Notes: a model not told the origin generated them from the letters alone. Numbered from the stretch's first letter, positions 33,419 through 41,417 are shown. The stretch is DNA of 64,000 bases from Marivibrio sp040218065 (GCF_040218065.1 NZ_JAVJQE010000004.1:127639-191638), one strand, 5' to 3'. Program-made: numbers and translations.

Positions 33419-35850
33419 TGAGCGAGACCTACGTCGTCGGCGTCGTCGGCAATCCCAACTGCGGCAAGACCACCCTGTTCAATGCGCTGACCGGCGCCAA
33501 GCAGCGGGTCGGCAACTGGCCCGGCGTGACGGTGGAGCGCAAGGTCGGCCGCTTCGAGGTCGACGGCGTCGCCTTCGACCTGGTCGATCTGCCCGGGACC
33601 TATTCGCTCGACGCGTCGGACGACGACGTCTCGCTCGACGAGGCGATCGCGCGCGACTACGTCGCCGGGCGCGAGGCCGATCTGATCGTCAACATCGTCG
33701 ACGCCTCCAATCTGGAGCGGAACCTCTATCTGACGACGCAGCTTCTGGAGATGCGGGTTCCGACGGTCGTCGCCCTCAACATGGTCGACGTGGCGGCGGA
33801 GAACGGGATCGAACTGGACGCGCAGGCGCTGACCGGTCGGCTGGACGTCGCGGTCTGTCCGATCGTCGCGTCGACCGGACAGGGCGTGCCCGACTTGAAG
33901 GCGGCGATCCTGGACGCCGCGCGCGCGGGCCGCGCGCCGCGCGGCGGAATCCCCTATCCGCGCGAGGTGGAGAGCGCGGTCGCCGCGCTCACCCCCGCGG
34001 TCGAGGCGGCCGCGTCCGAGGGCGCGGTGGACGCCCGATGGTTGGCGGTGCGCCTGCTGGAGGGCGACTCGCTGGCGGTCTCGCGCGTCGGGCCGGATGC
34101 GGCCGGGCAGGCGGATCTGCAACGCGCGGTGGTCGAGGAAGCGCTCGGCGACGATATCGACATCGCGCTCGCCGACGCCCGCTACGGCTATGTCGGCGGG
34201 CTGCTGGACGGCGTGATGAGCCGCAAGCGCCGGGTCTCGCGCAGCCTGTCCGATCGGATCGACCGGGTGGTTCTGAACCGCGCGCTCGGCATTCCGATTT
34301 TCCTGATCGCGATGCATCTGATGTTCATGTTCACGATCAATATCGGCGGCGCCTTCATCGACGCCTTCGACATCGTGGCGGGCGCGATCGCCGTCGACGG
34401 TCTGGCCGCGGTGCTGGGCGCGCTCGGCGCGCCGGAATGGTCGATCGTGCTGCTGGCCAACGGCCTCGGCGGCGGGGTTCAGGTGGTGGCGACGTTCATC
34501 CCGATCGTGGGCTTCCTGTTCCTGTTCCTGTCGATCCTGGAGGACTCCGGCTACATGGCCCGCGCGGCCTTCGTGATGGACCGGTTTCTGCGCGCGATCG
34601 GCCTGCCGGGGAAATCCTTCGTGCCGCTGATTGTCGGCTTCGGCTGCACGGTGCCGGCGGTGATGGCGACCCGCACGCTGGAGCATGAGCGCGACCGCTA
34701 CATGACGATCGCCATGGCGCCCTTCATGTCTTGCGGCGCGCGGCTGCCGGTCTATGCGCTGTTCGCCGCCGCCTTCTTCGCGGCGTATGGGCAGTATATC
34801 GTCTTCCTGCTCTATCTGATCGGTCTTGCGGCGGCGGTGCTGACGGGCCTCGTCTTGAAGCACACGCTGCTGCGCGGCCCGGTGACGCCCTTCGTGATGG
34901 AGTTGCCGCCCTATCACGTCCCCACCGTGAAGGGCGTGCTGATCCGCACCTGGGAGCGCACGCGCAGCTTCATGATCCGCGCCGGCCGGGTGATCGTGCC
35001 GATGGTGCTGGTCCTCAACGTCCTCAACAACATCGGAACGGACGGCAGCTTCGGGAACGAGGATTCGGACAAATCGGTGTTGAGCGAGGTCGGGCGCACC
35101 ATCACGCCGCTCTTCACGTCCTTCGGGGTTGAGGAGGACAACTGGCCCGCCGCGGTCGGGGTCTTCACCGGCGTGCTGGCGAAGGAGGCGGTCGTCGGTA
35201 CGCTCGATTCCCTTTACGGCGCACTGGGCGAGGAGGCGGGCCGCCCGCCGGAGCTGCGCCATCAGCAGAACATTCGCCCGCTCACCTGGCGCGCCGACAA
35301 GACGGAGGAGGAACTGCCGCCCCCGCCTGAGGCGACGGAGGAGGCCGGCTTCGACTTCACCGGCACGGTGGTCGAAGGGGTCGCCACGATCCCCGACAAT
35401 CTGGTCGCGGCGGTGGAGAGTTGGACGGACCCGCTCGGCCTTAATATCGGCGAGACGGAGGATCAGGAGCAGGCGGCGGCCCTGCAGGAGGTCGGCGTCG
35501 GCACCTTCGGCGCGATGGCGGAGCGGTTCGACGGCGCCGCCGGGGCCTTCGCCTATTGCCTGTTCATCCTGCTCTACTTCCCCTGTGCGGCGGCGATGGC
35601 GGCCGTGCGGCGGGAGACGACGCTGCGCTGGATGGCGTTCGTCGGCGCCTGGACGACCGGGCTCGCCTATGTCGCCTCGACGCTCTTCTACCAGATCGCC
35701 GTCTTCGCGCGGGAGCCTGTGACGGCCTCGATCTGGATCGCGATCGCGCTCGCCATCTCGGCGGCGTCCGTCGTCGCCATGCGGCTCTATGGAAACCGGG
35801 AGGCGCGCGGCGGCGCCGGATCGTTCGGCGCCGCGGCGCGCTCGGCGTAG
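33418..35850 (+). CDS. feoB: Ferrous iron transporter FeoB
   Basis: An inner-membrane Fe2+ importer of 810 residues. The N-terminal G domain shows G1 GNPNCGKTTLFN, switch/G3 DLPGTYSL and G4 NMVD, followed by a helical GDI domain. The membrane part has two Gate motifs: VGFGCTVPAVMATRTL with PFMSCGARLPVY, and the second half with FTGVLAKEAVVGTL. Between these halves lies a hydrophilic Pro/Glu-rich stretch (EEELPPPPEATEEAGFDF, at about residues 632-650). ATG 33418 is favoured over GTG 33415. It should feed cytosolic Fe2+ to the P1B-type ATPase encoded downstream. Confidence 0.96.
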   Translation: MSETYVVGVVGNPNCGKTTLFNALTGAKQRVGNWPGVTVERKVGRFEVDGVAFDLVDLPGTYSLDASDDDVSLDEAIARDYVAGREADLIVNIVDASNLERNLYLTTQLLEMRVPTVVALNMVDVAAENGIELDAQALTGRLDVAVCPIVASTGQGVPDLKAAILDAARAGRAPRGGIPYPREVESAVAALTPAVEAAASEGAVDARWLAVRLLEGDSLAVSRVGPDAAGQADLQRAVVEEALGDDIDIALADARYGYVGGLLDGVMSRKRRVSRSLSDRIDRVVLNRALGIPIFLIAMHLMFMFTINIGGAFIDAFDIVAGAIAVDGLAAVLGALGAPEWSIVLLANGLGGGVQVVATFIPIVGFLFLFLSILEDSGYMARAAFVMDRFLRAIGLPGKSFVPLIVGFGCTVPAVMATRTLEHERDRYMTIAMAPFMSCGARLPVYALFAAAFFAAYGQYIVFLLYLIGLAAAVLTGLVLKHTLLRGPVTPFVMELPPYHVPTVKGVLIRTWERTRSFMIRAGRVIVPMVLVLNVLNNIGTDGSFGNEDSDKSVLSEVGRTITPLFTSFGVEEDNWPAAVGVFTGVLAKEAVVGTLDSLYGALGEEAGRPPELRHQQNIRPLTWRADKTEEELPPPPEATEEAGFDFTGTVVEGVATIPDNLVAAVESWTDPLGLNIGETEDQEQAAALQEVGVGTFGAMAERFDGAAGAFAYCLFILLYFPCAAAMAAVRRETTLRWMAFVGAWTTGLAYVASTLFYQIAVFAREPVTASIWIAIALAISAASVVAMRLYGNREARGGAGSFGAAARSA

Positions 35851-35865
35851 GGCGGGGCGCGGTCG

Positions 35866-36087
35866 ATGATCCTGTCCGAGTTGCGCGACTATCTCCGCAC
35901 CCATCGCCGGGCGACCCTCGACGATATGGCGGCGCGGTTTGACAAGCATCCTGACGCGTTGCGCGGTATGCTCCGCAAATGGGTTGCAAAGGGAAAGGTC
36001 GCCAAAGTCTCCGACGCGGGCGCCTGCCGGCGCGCGTGCGGCGGCTGTTCGGTCGGGGGGCCGGAGATCTATGAGTGGAGCGAGTGA
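35866..36087 (+). CDS. feoC: FeoC-like winged-helix protein
   Basis: A 73-residue protein beginning MILSELRDYLRTHRRATLDDMAARFDKHPDALRGMLRKWVAKG, the FeoC winged helix. A cysteine cluster follows (CRRACGGC), which can hold an Fe-S cluster as in known FeoC proteins, and the end is YEWSE. It lies 15 bases after feoB and overlaps the next gene by 17 bases. Confidence 0.9.
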   Translation: MILSELRDYLRTHRRATLDDMAARFDKHPDALRGMLRKWVAKGKVAKVSDAGACRRACGGCSVGGPEIYEWSE

Positions 36088-36679
36088 GCGTGCGCCGCCG
36101 GGAGCAGCCGACTCTACGAGCCGGGACGCGATTCTGGTGATCGGGGTGCATCGCGAGGAACTGGCCTTCGGCGACGCCGTGGCCGCCGGGCTGGAGGGCG
36201 AGGCCCCGGAGATCCTGCGCATCCCCGAAGGCGTGCCGCGCGCCTGTTCGGCCCCCAACCGCCGCTTCTATTCCGAGACGGCGCATCACGAAATCTATCG
36301 GCAGCTGCGCCAGGAGACCCGCCGTCGGGCGTCGATTCTGATCGACCTGCATTGCGGTCGCGACGCCGAGGGCGCCGCCGCCGACCTCTATTGCCATGAC
36401 GCCGCCTTCCTGCGCGCGGCGGGGGCGCGGCTGGCCGCGCGGGGTCTGAAGGAGCGGGTGCGCCTGATCAAGATCGTCGACGAGGCCGACGGTCCGTTGG
36501 AGGCCCGCCCGCCGGACCTGGACGGGATCGCGCACACTTGGGTTCCGCGCGATCTGTGGGCCGCGGCGCCGCCGCTTTATGTCGGGCTTGAGATCTACAC
36601 CGCCGGCGACGCCGCCGCCCTGCCTGAGGACGCCGCTTTCGCCCGCGCCGTCATCGCCGCGCTGACGGCCGAGGGTTGA
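36071..36679 (+). CDS. Small M14/aspartoacylase-like metallohydrolase, unassigned
   Basis: A 202-residue cytoplasmic protein without signal peptide. A likely zinc site is His27-x-x-Glu30 (IGVHREELAFG), comparable with the H-x-x-E of AstE/AspA and M14 peptidases. A later Asp92-Leu-His94 (LIDLHCG) recalls the D-L-H of that family. A Glu in VGLEIYT near residue 180 could be the general base. It is shorter than AstE. The ATG at 36071 overlaps feoC, and the fez-like genes begin 25 bases after its stop, so co-transcription is likely. The substrate and link to iron are unknown. N-formylglutamate amidohydrolase-like is an alternative. Confidence 0.55.
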   Translation: MSGASERAPPGAADSTSRDAILVIGVHREELAFGDAVAAGLEGEAPEILRIPEGVPRACSAPNRRFYSETAHHEIYRQLRQETRRRASILIDLHCGRDAEGAAADLYCHDAAFLRAAGARLAARGLKERVRLIKIVDEADGPLEARPPDLDGIAHTWVPRDLWAAAPPLYVGLEIYTAGDAAALPEDAAFARAVIAALTAEG

Positions 36680-36704
36680 GGGCGCAGGGAGGAGGAAACC
36701 ATCC

Positions 36705-37031
36705 GTGACCGCGACGCCTGATCTGACCCCCTTCCTGGCGCTGCGCCGGCATGTGAGCGTCGCGCATCATGTGCCGGGCCGCATTCGGGTGCGCCTGGCG
36801 GCCTCCGCGCTGAAGGAGGCGAAGGCTGTCGACCGGGCGGCTTTCGATCGCATCCTGGCGGCGCTCGACGGGGTTAAGGACGTGCGGGTCAACGCTGCCG
36901 CCGGCTCCGCAGTGATCGCCTACGATCCGGCCCGGCTGCCGCCCAAGGAGTGGGATCGGCTGCTGACCGCCGACGAGGAGACGGCGCGCGCGTTGCTGGG
37001 CGGCTGGCTCGGCGGCGCGGTGGAGACTTGA
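36705..37031 (+). CDS. Heavy-metal-associated-like small protein with arginine motif (fez operon gene 1)
   Basis: A 108-residue protein with a ferredoxin-like HMA fold: one strand at VSVAHHVPGRIRVRLAA, a helix with VDRAAFDRILAALDG, then VKDVRVNAAAGSAVIAYDP. The usual metal-binding CxxC is absent; residues 21-30 (HHVPGRIRVR) form an arginine-rich motif instead. The last helix is weakly hydrophobic (ALLGGWLGGAVET). The GTG start follows GGAGGA. The same motif occurs in the P-type ATPase at 38371 and in proteins at 40943 and 41514. Position and motif suit a Fez protein; a metal-sensing or scaffolding role is inferred. Confidence 0.7.
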   Translation: MTATPDLTPFLALRRHVSVAHHVPGRIRVRLAASALKEAKAVDRAAFDRILAALDGVKDVRVNAAAGSAVIAYDPARLPPKEWDRLLTADEETARALLGGWLGGAVET

Positions 37032-37072
37032 TAAGGCCGGCGCAAAGATGCGCCTGAGGGAAGAGGAGAGCC

Positions 37073-37618
37073 ATGACCGAACATGATCCCACCGGCGGCG
37101 CAGGCGGGCCGGGCGGCCCGGGTCCCGGATGGGGCGGCCCGCCCCCAGGCTGGGGGGCGCCGCCCTACGCGCAGGTTCCGCCCTGGGGCGCCGGCTGGCA
37201 TCCGCCGCCCCCTCATCCCGGCGTCCATCCGGCTTACCCGCCCGGACCGCCGCCGGGATGGCCGCCCCCCGGCTATCCGCCCCCCGGCTATGCCCCCTAT
37301 GGCCAGCAGCAGGGTGCGCCGGGACCCGATCCCTTCATGGCGGCGATGGAGCAGGCCGCCGAGCAGAACGGCCTCGGCGGCTTGAAGCAGTTCCTGAATG
37401 TCAGCGACGGGGAGTTCTGGAAGGGCGCGCTGGTCGGCGCGGCCGTCGTGCTGCTGATGACCAACGAGGATCTGCGCGACAGCCTGATGACGGGCGCGGC
37501 CAAGGCGGCCGGCGCGATGAAGGCGGGCCTCGGCGGCGAGGAAGCGCCCGACGACGCAGAGAGCGGCGGCGCCGCGGCCGATGACGAGGATGCAAGCGAG
37601 GAGGAACGTCCGGCATGA
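37073..37618 (+). CDS. Pro/Gly-rich membrane-anchored protein (fez operon gene 2)
   Basis: A 181-residue protein of three parts. Residues 1-85 are low-complexity Gly/Pro/Trp/Tyr with repeats such as PPGYPPPGY. Residues 86-115 form a helix (DPFMAAMEQAAEQNGLGGLKQFL). A hydrophobic segment FWKGALVGAAVVLLMTN spans about 121-137, followed by an acidic Glu/Asp/Ala tail (GGEEAPDDAESGGAAADDEDASEEE). The GALVGAA core is shared with the protein at 37970. The N terminus looks intrinsically disordered. No enzymatic motif is seen; a structural role on a vesicle membrane is inferred from the operon. Confidence 0.65.
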   Translation: MTEHDPTGGAGGPGGPGPGWGGPPPGWGAPPYAQVPPWGAGWHPPPPHPGVHPAYPPGPPPGWPPPGYPPPGYAPYGQQQGAPGPDPFMAAMEQAAEQNGLGGLKQFLNVSDGEFWKGALVGAAVVLLMTNEDLRDSLMTGAAKAAGAMKAGLGGEEAPDDAESGGAAADDEDASEEERPA

Positions 37619-37968
37619 CCCAGCACTACAACGCCCTGACGGGCTGGGGCGCGCGCGCCCCGCATGACGCCCGCGGCCAGGAAATGCGCGAGTTGCTGCA
37701 CGCCGCCCAGACCGGCGCGCTGATCGGGGCGGCCGGCGCCGCGGCCGTCCATCTGCACCGGATGCGCGACGGCGGCACGACGATGCGCGCCGCCGCCGCC
37801 GACATGGCCAAGGCCGGCGCCACGGTCGCCGCCGCCAACACGGCCGCGACCGCCGTGGCCCGGACGTTGGGCGGCGGCCCTGTGGTCTCGCTGCTCACGG
37901 CGTTGGCGACGGGCGCGGCCGTCACCTACGCCCTGACCGAGACGCCCAAGGCCGAGGAGGGGCGCTGA
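37615..37968 (+). CDS. Ala/Gly-rich membrane protein (fez operon gene 3)
   Basis: A 117-residue protein with two apolar glycine/alanine-rich stretches: AAQTGALIGAAGAAAVHL at about 31-48 and GGPVVSLLTALATGAAVTYAL at about 86-106. TGALIGAA matches the GALVGAA element of its neighbours. The start overlaps the previous gene by four bases, and the stop lies one base before the next start. Codon use fits the surroundings. Function unknown; small membrane partner of the ATPase is a reasonable guess. Confidence 0.65.
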   Translation: MTQHYNALTGWGARAPHDARGQEMRELLHAAQTGALIGAAGAAAVHLHRMRDGGTTMRAAAADMAKAGATVAAANTAATAVARTLGGGPVVSLLTALATGAAVTYALTETPKAEEGR

Positions 37969-37969
37969 C

Positions 37970-38341
37970 ATGCATCACGGGCATTTTCCGCCGCCGCCCT
38001 ACGGCTACGGATACGGCTACGGGCCGTACGCGTGGCCCGCCCCCTACGCGTACGGCGGCTACGCGCAAGCGCCTTACGCCTACGGCGCGCCGCAGACGGC
38101 GCAAGGGGCTGCGCCGCGGCCGGTGCTGAACCAGCGCTTCGTCACCGGCGCGCTGGTCGGCGCGGCGGCGGCCTACATGCTGAGCAATCCCGCCGTTCAG
38201 GACGCCGCCATCAAGGGCGCGGTGAAGGTCTGGACCGTCGTCCAAGGCGGCGTCGAGGAGATGAAGGAGCGGTTCCGCGACGCCGAGGCCGAACTGCACG
38301 CCGCCCAGGTCTACGGCGACGTCGACGACGGGGCGGAGTGA
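37970..38341 (+). CDS. Tyr/Gly/Pro-rich membrane protein (fez operon gene 4)
   Basis: A 123-residue protein. Residues 1-50 are low-complexity tyrosine/glycine/proline (YGYGYGYGPYAW, APYAYG repeats). A membrane segment FVTGALVGAAAAYMLSNPAVQ (about 57-77) follows, then an amphipathic helix (GGVEEMKERFRDAEAEL). The segment TGALVGAAAAYxL with a following Asn-Pro resembles glycine-zipper membrane anchors. The tyrosine-rich N terminus could coordinate or nucleate iron or self-associate; that is inference. It is coupled to the previous gene. Confidence 0.65.
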   Translation: MHHGHFPPPPYGYGYGYGPYAWPAPYAYGGYAQAPYAYGAPQTAQGAAPRPVLNQRFVTGALVGAAAAYMLSNPAVQDAAIKGAVKVWTVVQGGVEEMKERFRDAEAELHAAQVYGDVDDGAE

Positions 38342-38370
38342 GGCCGGCCTGAGGGTCGCCCTGGAACGCG

Positions 38371-40482
38371 ATGGACGCGAGCGCAGGCGCCTTTTTGGAC
38401 GATGTCGCCCGGCCGGTGCACGAGACGCCCGACCGGCTGCGGTTCCGTGAGCGGTTCCTGGGCGACCCGCTGGTCGACTTCTCCTGGCTGGAGACCTGGC
38501 TGGAGCAGATCCGCGGCGTCGAGAGCCTGCGCATCAACCGCCGGGCGCGCTCGGTGGTGCTGCACTATGACGGCGACCCGCAGACGCGCGCGCGCATCTG
38601 CGCCGCCATCGCCGCCTTGCGCCGGCGCCGTCTGCCGGTCGGCGAGTCCGAGCCGTCGGCGAGCGGCGATCTGGGGCCGGTCCTGACCACGGCGGCCCTG
38701 ATCGCGGCCTCGCCCTTCCTGCCGGTCTGGGCGCTGCGGGCGCTGACCTTCGTGAACCTCTTCCGCACCGTCGCGGCCGGCGGCGAGGCCCTGATCAACC
38801 GCGGCGTGAAGATCGAGGTGCTGGACGCGATCGCCGTCGGCCTGACGGCCGCGCGCGGGGAGTACGTCACCGCCAACATCACCGAACTGCTGATGCAGCT
38901 CGGCGCCTATCTGGAGACGCGCACCGAGCGTCAGTCGAACCGCATGCTGCGCCGGCTGATCCGCCCGGAGCCGGTCATGGCCTGGGTCGAGCGCGAGGGG
39001 CGCCTGATCCAGATCCCCGACGACGAGATCCAGGCCGGCGAGCGGGTCGAGACCGGCGTCGGCGAGCGCATCGCCGTCGACGGGCTGGTCATCGACGGGA
39101 CGGCGCTGGTCAACCAATCCTCGATCACCGGGGAGCCGATGCCGGTGCGCAAGGAGGTGATGGACCGCGTCATCGCCGGCACCGTAGTTGAGGACGGCCG
39201 CCTGCGCATCGAGGCCCGCCACGTCGGCGAGGACACCACGACGGCGCGCATCGCGCGGTTCATAGACGAATCGCTGGAGCGCTCCTCCCCCACCCAGCGG
39301 ATGGCGGAGCGGCTGGCCGACCAGCGGGTGCTTCTGACGCTCGGCGCCGGCGGGCTGATTTATCTGCTGACCGGCGACCAGCGCCGGCTGAGTTCGGTCT
39401 TTCTGGTGGATTACTCCTGTGCGCTGAAGCTCGGCACGCCGCTCGCCTTCAAGTCGGGCATGTACCATGCGGCCGCCGCCGGGATCCTGCTGAAGGGCGG
39501 GGAGGCGATCGAGCGGCTGGCGGAGATCGACACCGTCGTCTTCGACAAGACGGGGACGCTGACGAACAGCAGCCTGGAGGTCAGCGACGTCGTCGTGCTG
39601 GACGAGGCGCGCTGGCCGCGCGACCGGCTGCTGGCGATGACCGCCTCGATCGAGGAGCACGCCAGCCACCCGGTCGCCGAGGCCGTCGTGCGCAAGGCGA
39701 AGCAGGAGCGGCTCAACCATGTCGACCACGGCGAGGTCGAGTATCTGGTCGCCCACGGCATGAGCTGCCCGATGGGCGGCGACCGGCTGCTGATCGGCAG
39801 CCGACATTTCCTGGAAGACCATGAAGGCCTGTCCTTCGCTCCTTTCGAATCGCGCATCGAGGCGCTGCAGAGCGAAGGCAAGACGATCCTTTACGTCGGC
39901 ACGCCCGCGGAGCCGATCGGCATGATCGCCTTGAGCGACAGCGTGCGGGCGGAGACGCCGGCGGTCCTCGCCGCGCTGCGGGAAAGGGGCGTCAATCATC
40001 TTGTGATGCTGACCGGCGACAGCGCGGTGCGGGCCGAGGCGCTGGCCGCGCAGCTCGGCCTCGACGAAGTGTTCGCCGAGCAGGCGCCGGAGGACAAGGC
40101 CGGCGTGATCGAGCAACTGCGCGCCGAGGGGCGCCGCGTCGCCTTCGTCGGCGACGGGGTCAATGACGGACCGGCGCTGATCGCCGCCGACGTCGGCGTC
40201 GCCATGGCGCGCGGCGCGGATCTGGCCCGCGCGACGGCGGACGCCATGCTGTTGGAGGATCGGCTCGACCTGCTGGTGGAGGCGCTTGAGACCGCGCGCC
40301 GGACGATGGGCCTCGTCGCCACCAACTACAAGGCGGCGATCGGGATCAACACCGGCGTCATGCTGGGCGCGGCCTTGGGCGCGTTGTCGCCGGTGACGAC
40401 GGCGGTTCTGCATAATGGGACGACCGTGGGGCTGCTCCTGCGCGCCCTGCGCGGGCTGTCCGGCCCCGCCGAGAAAGTCTGA
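38371..40482 (+). CDS. fezB: P1B-6-type heavy-metal P-type ATPase, FezB-like
   Basis: A 703-residue cation pump. The N terminus has an HMA-like domain without CxxC but with the arginine motif HETPDRLRFR (17-26). The actuator loop has TGEPMP (TGE motif). The key membrane motif is Ser349-Cys350-Ala351 (DYSCALKLGTP), the SCA signature of P1B-6 ATPases rather than CPC of copper pumps. Phosphorylation site Asp392 lies in DKTGTLT, ATP-binding HP in ASHPVAEA, and the hinge is GDGVNDGPAL. FezB, a P1B-6 ATPase, is the defining ferrosome protein and is thought to load iron into the organelle. Location after feoABC fits Fe2+ as substrate. Confidence 0.85.
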   Translation: MDASAGAFLDDVARPVHETPDRLRFRERFLGDPLVDFSWLETWLEQIRGVESLRINRRARSVVLHYDGDPQTRARICAAIAALRRRRLPVGESEPSASGDLGPVLTTAALIAASPFLPVWALRALTFVNLFRTVAAGGEALINRGVKIEVLDAIAVGLTAARGEYVTANITELLMQLGAYLETRTERQSNRMLRRLIRPEPVMAWVEREGRLIQIPDDEIQAGERVETGVGERIAVDGLVIDGTALVNQSSITGEPMPVRKEVMDRVIAGTVVEDGRLRIEARHVGEDTTTARIARFIDESLERSSPTQRMAERLADQRVLLTLGAGGLIYLLTGDQRRLSSVFLVDYSCALKLGTPLAFKSGMYHAAAAGILLKGGEAIERLAEIDTVVFDKTGTLTNSSLEVSDVVVLDEARWPRDRLLAMTASIEEHASHPVAEAVVRKAKQERLNHVDHGEVEYLVAHGMSCPMGGDRLLIGSRHFLEDHEGLSFAPFESRIEALQSEGKTILYVGTPAEPIGMIALSDSVRAETPAVLAALRERGVNHLVMLTGDSAVRAEALAAQLGLDEVFAEQAPEDKAGVIEQLRAEGRRVAFVGDGVNDGPALIAADVGVAMARGADLARATADAMLLEDRLDLLVEALETARRTMGLVATNYKAAIGINTGVMLGAALGALSPVTTAVLHNGTTVGLLLRALRGLSGPAEKV

Positions 40483-40496
40483 AGAAAGGAGAGACC

Positions 40497-40895
40497 ATGC
40501 CGATACCCCTCATTCCCTTCGTCGCCGGCGCCGTGCTCGGCGGCTTGGGCGTCGCGCTTTACCGGGATCAGAAGCTGCGCGCCGCGGTGAAGCGCACGGC
40601 GCAGGACCTGCCGGACAGGGCGCGACAGGCGGCCGACGACGTCTCCTCAAGCGTCAGTGGCGCCTTCCGCGATCTGCGCGGCGGCGGGGCGTCGTCGACC
40701 CAAACGGCGGCCAAGAAGACGGCGGCGAAGAAATCGACGGCCAAGAAAGGCGCGGCCAAGAAAGCCGCCGTCAAGAAGGCGGGGGTCAAGAAGTCCGGCT
40801 CTAAGAAGGCGTCGGCGAAGAAGGCGTCGGCGAAGAAGGCCGCCGCCCAGCAGCCGGCCGCCAAGGAAGGGCCGCCGCCTGGCGGCGAGAGCTGA
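40497..40895 (+). CDS. Membrane protein with lysine/alanine-rich tail (fez operon gene 6)
   Basis: A 132-residue protein. An N-terminal membrane segment (LIPFVAGAVLGGLGVALYRD) is followed by a YtxH-like helix (KLRAAVKRTAQDLPDRARQAADDV). The C-terminal half (about residues 66-125) is built of AKK repeats with nearly 20 Lys-Lys pairs, like histone H1-type tails. The strongly basic tail could bind phosphate, polyphosphate, nucleic acid or acidic tails such as that of the 37073 product. GAAAGGAGAG precedes the start. It lies 14 bases after fezB and closes the plus-strand operon. Confidence 0.65.
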   Translation: MPIPLIPFVAGAVLGGLGVALYRDQKLRAAVKRTAQDLPDRARQAADDVSSSVSGAFRDLRGGGASSTQTAAKKTAAKKSTAKKGAAKKAAVKKAGVKKSGSKKASAKKASAKKAAAQQPAAKEGPPPGGES

Positions 40896-40942
40896 TTGGT
40901 GAGAGCTGATTGGCGAGAGTTGATCGGCGAAGGCGGATCGGC

Positions 40943-41362
40943 TCAGCGCACCAGCGTGCGCTGATAGCGGACCATGTGCGCGCCGGCCAGCGCCACGAAG
41001 ACCGTGCCGAAGGCGATGTGCTCCTTCTTCCGGCCGAGGAAGCCGTAGGTCAGCGACGTGGCGAGCGAGGCCATCATGCCGACCTTCGTCGCCTGGTTCA
41101 GGCGCCGGGACAGGGGCGAGCGGCCCGCGCGCACCGCCTCCGCCCGCTCGGTGCAGATCGCCTCCAGCTGGTCCTCCAACGCCTCCGTCTCCACCGTTTG
41201 CGGGTCGTAGCTGACGATCAGGCAGCCGGCGCCGCGGTTGTGCCGGGCCTCCAGAACGCCATCCAGAGCGGCGGCCGCCTCGACGGCTTCGCGCCCGAAC
41301 CGGGCGGACTTCAGACGCGGGGCGCGCACGCGAATGCGACCCTGGACGGTGCTGACGATCAT
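40943..41362 (-). CDS. HMA-like membrane protein with arginine motif
   Basis: A 139-residue protein in the opposite orientation to the fez operon. The HMA-like domain begins MIVSTVQGRIRVRAPRLKS (GRIRVR at 8-13), continues AAALDGVLEARHNRGAGCLIVSYDP, and is followed by a helix and an apolar C-terminal segment (GMMASLATSLTYGFLGRKKEHIAFGTVFVALAGAHM). The start at 41362 is preferred because a longer frame would run through the Fur-like operator at 41395. No CxxC is present. It could be a truncated P1B-ATPase relative or a separate anchor protein. Divergent from the similar gene at 41514. Confidence 0.65.
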   Translation of the reverse strand: MIVSTVQGRIRVRAPRLKSARFGREAVEAAAALDGVLEARHNRGAGCLIVSYDPQTVETEALEDQLEAICTERAEAVRAGRSPLSRRLNQATKVGMMASLATSLTYGFLGRKKEHIAFGTVFVALAGAHMVRYQRTLVR

Positions 41363-41394
41363 GGAAAGGCGTCGCTCCAACCGGTGGATTGAGG

Positions 41395-41417
41395 TTGCGA
41401 ATGATATCCACTCGCAA
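41395..41417. promoter_or_regulatory. Fur-box-like operator between divergent HMA-like genes
   Basis: TTGCGAAT-GATATCC-ACTCGCAA is an inverted repeat (seven of eight arm pairs complementary), 32 bases from the minus-strand start and 96 from the plus-strand start. It shares GCGAAT, ATCCA and TCGCAA at identical spacing with the feo operator at 32829. A single iron regulator may therefore control both transcripts here. Confidence 0.65.

Noticed and set aside
33358..36258. 966-codon open frame antisense to feoB
   Set aside because: GC-rich shadow of the feo genes; its translation is His/Arg/Asp-rich low complexity with no domain, while the sense strand gives clear FeoB.
38311..40413. 700-codon open frame antisense to the P-type ATPase gene
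   Set aside because: Shadow frame; all P-type ATPase motifs are on the plus strand.
38371..40482. Copper-exporting ATPase (CopA) as the identity of the P-type ATPase
   Set aside because: There is no CPC motif and no CxxC N-terminal domain; the SCA motif and feo context fit P1B-6.
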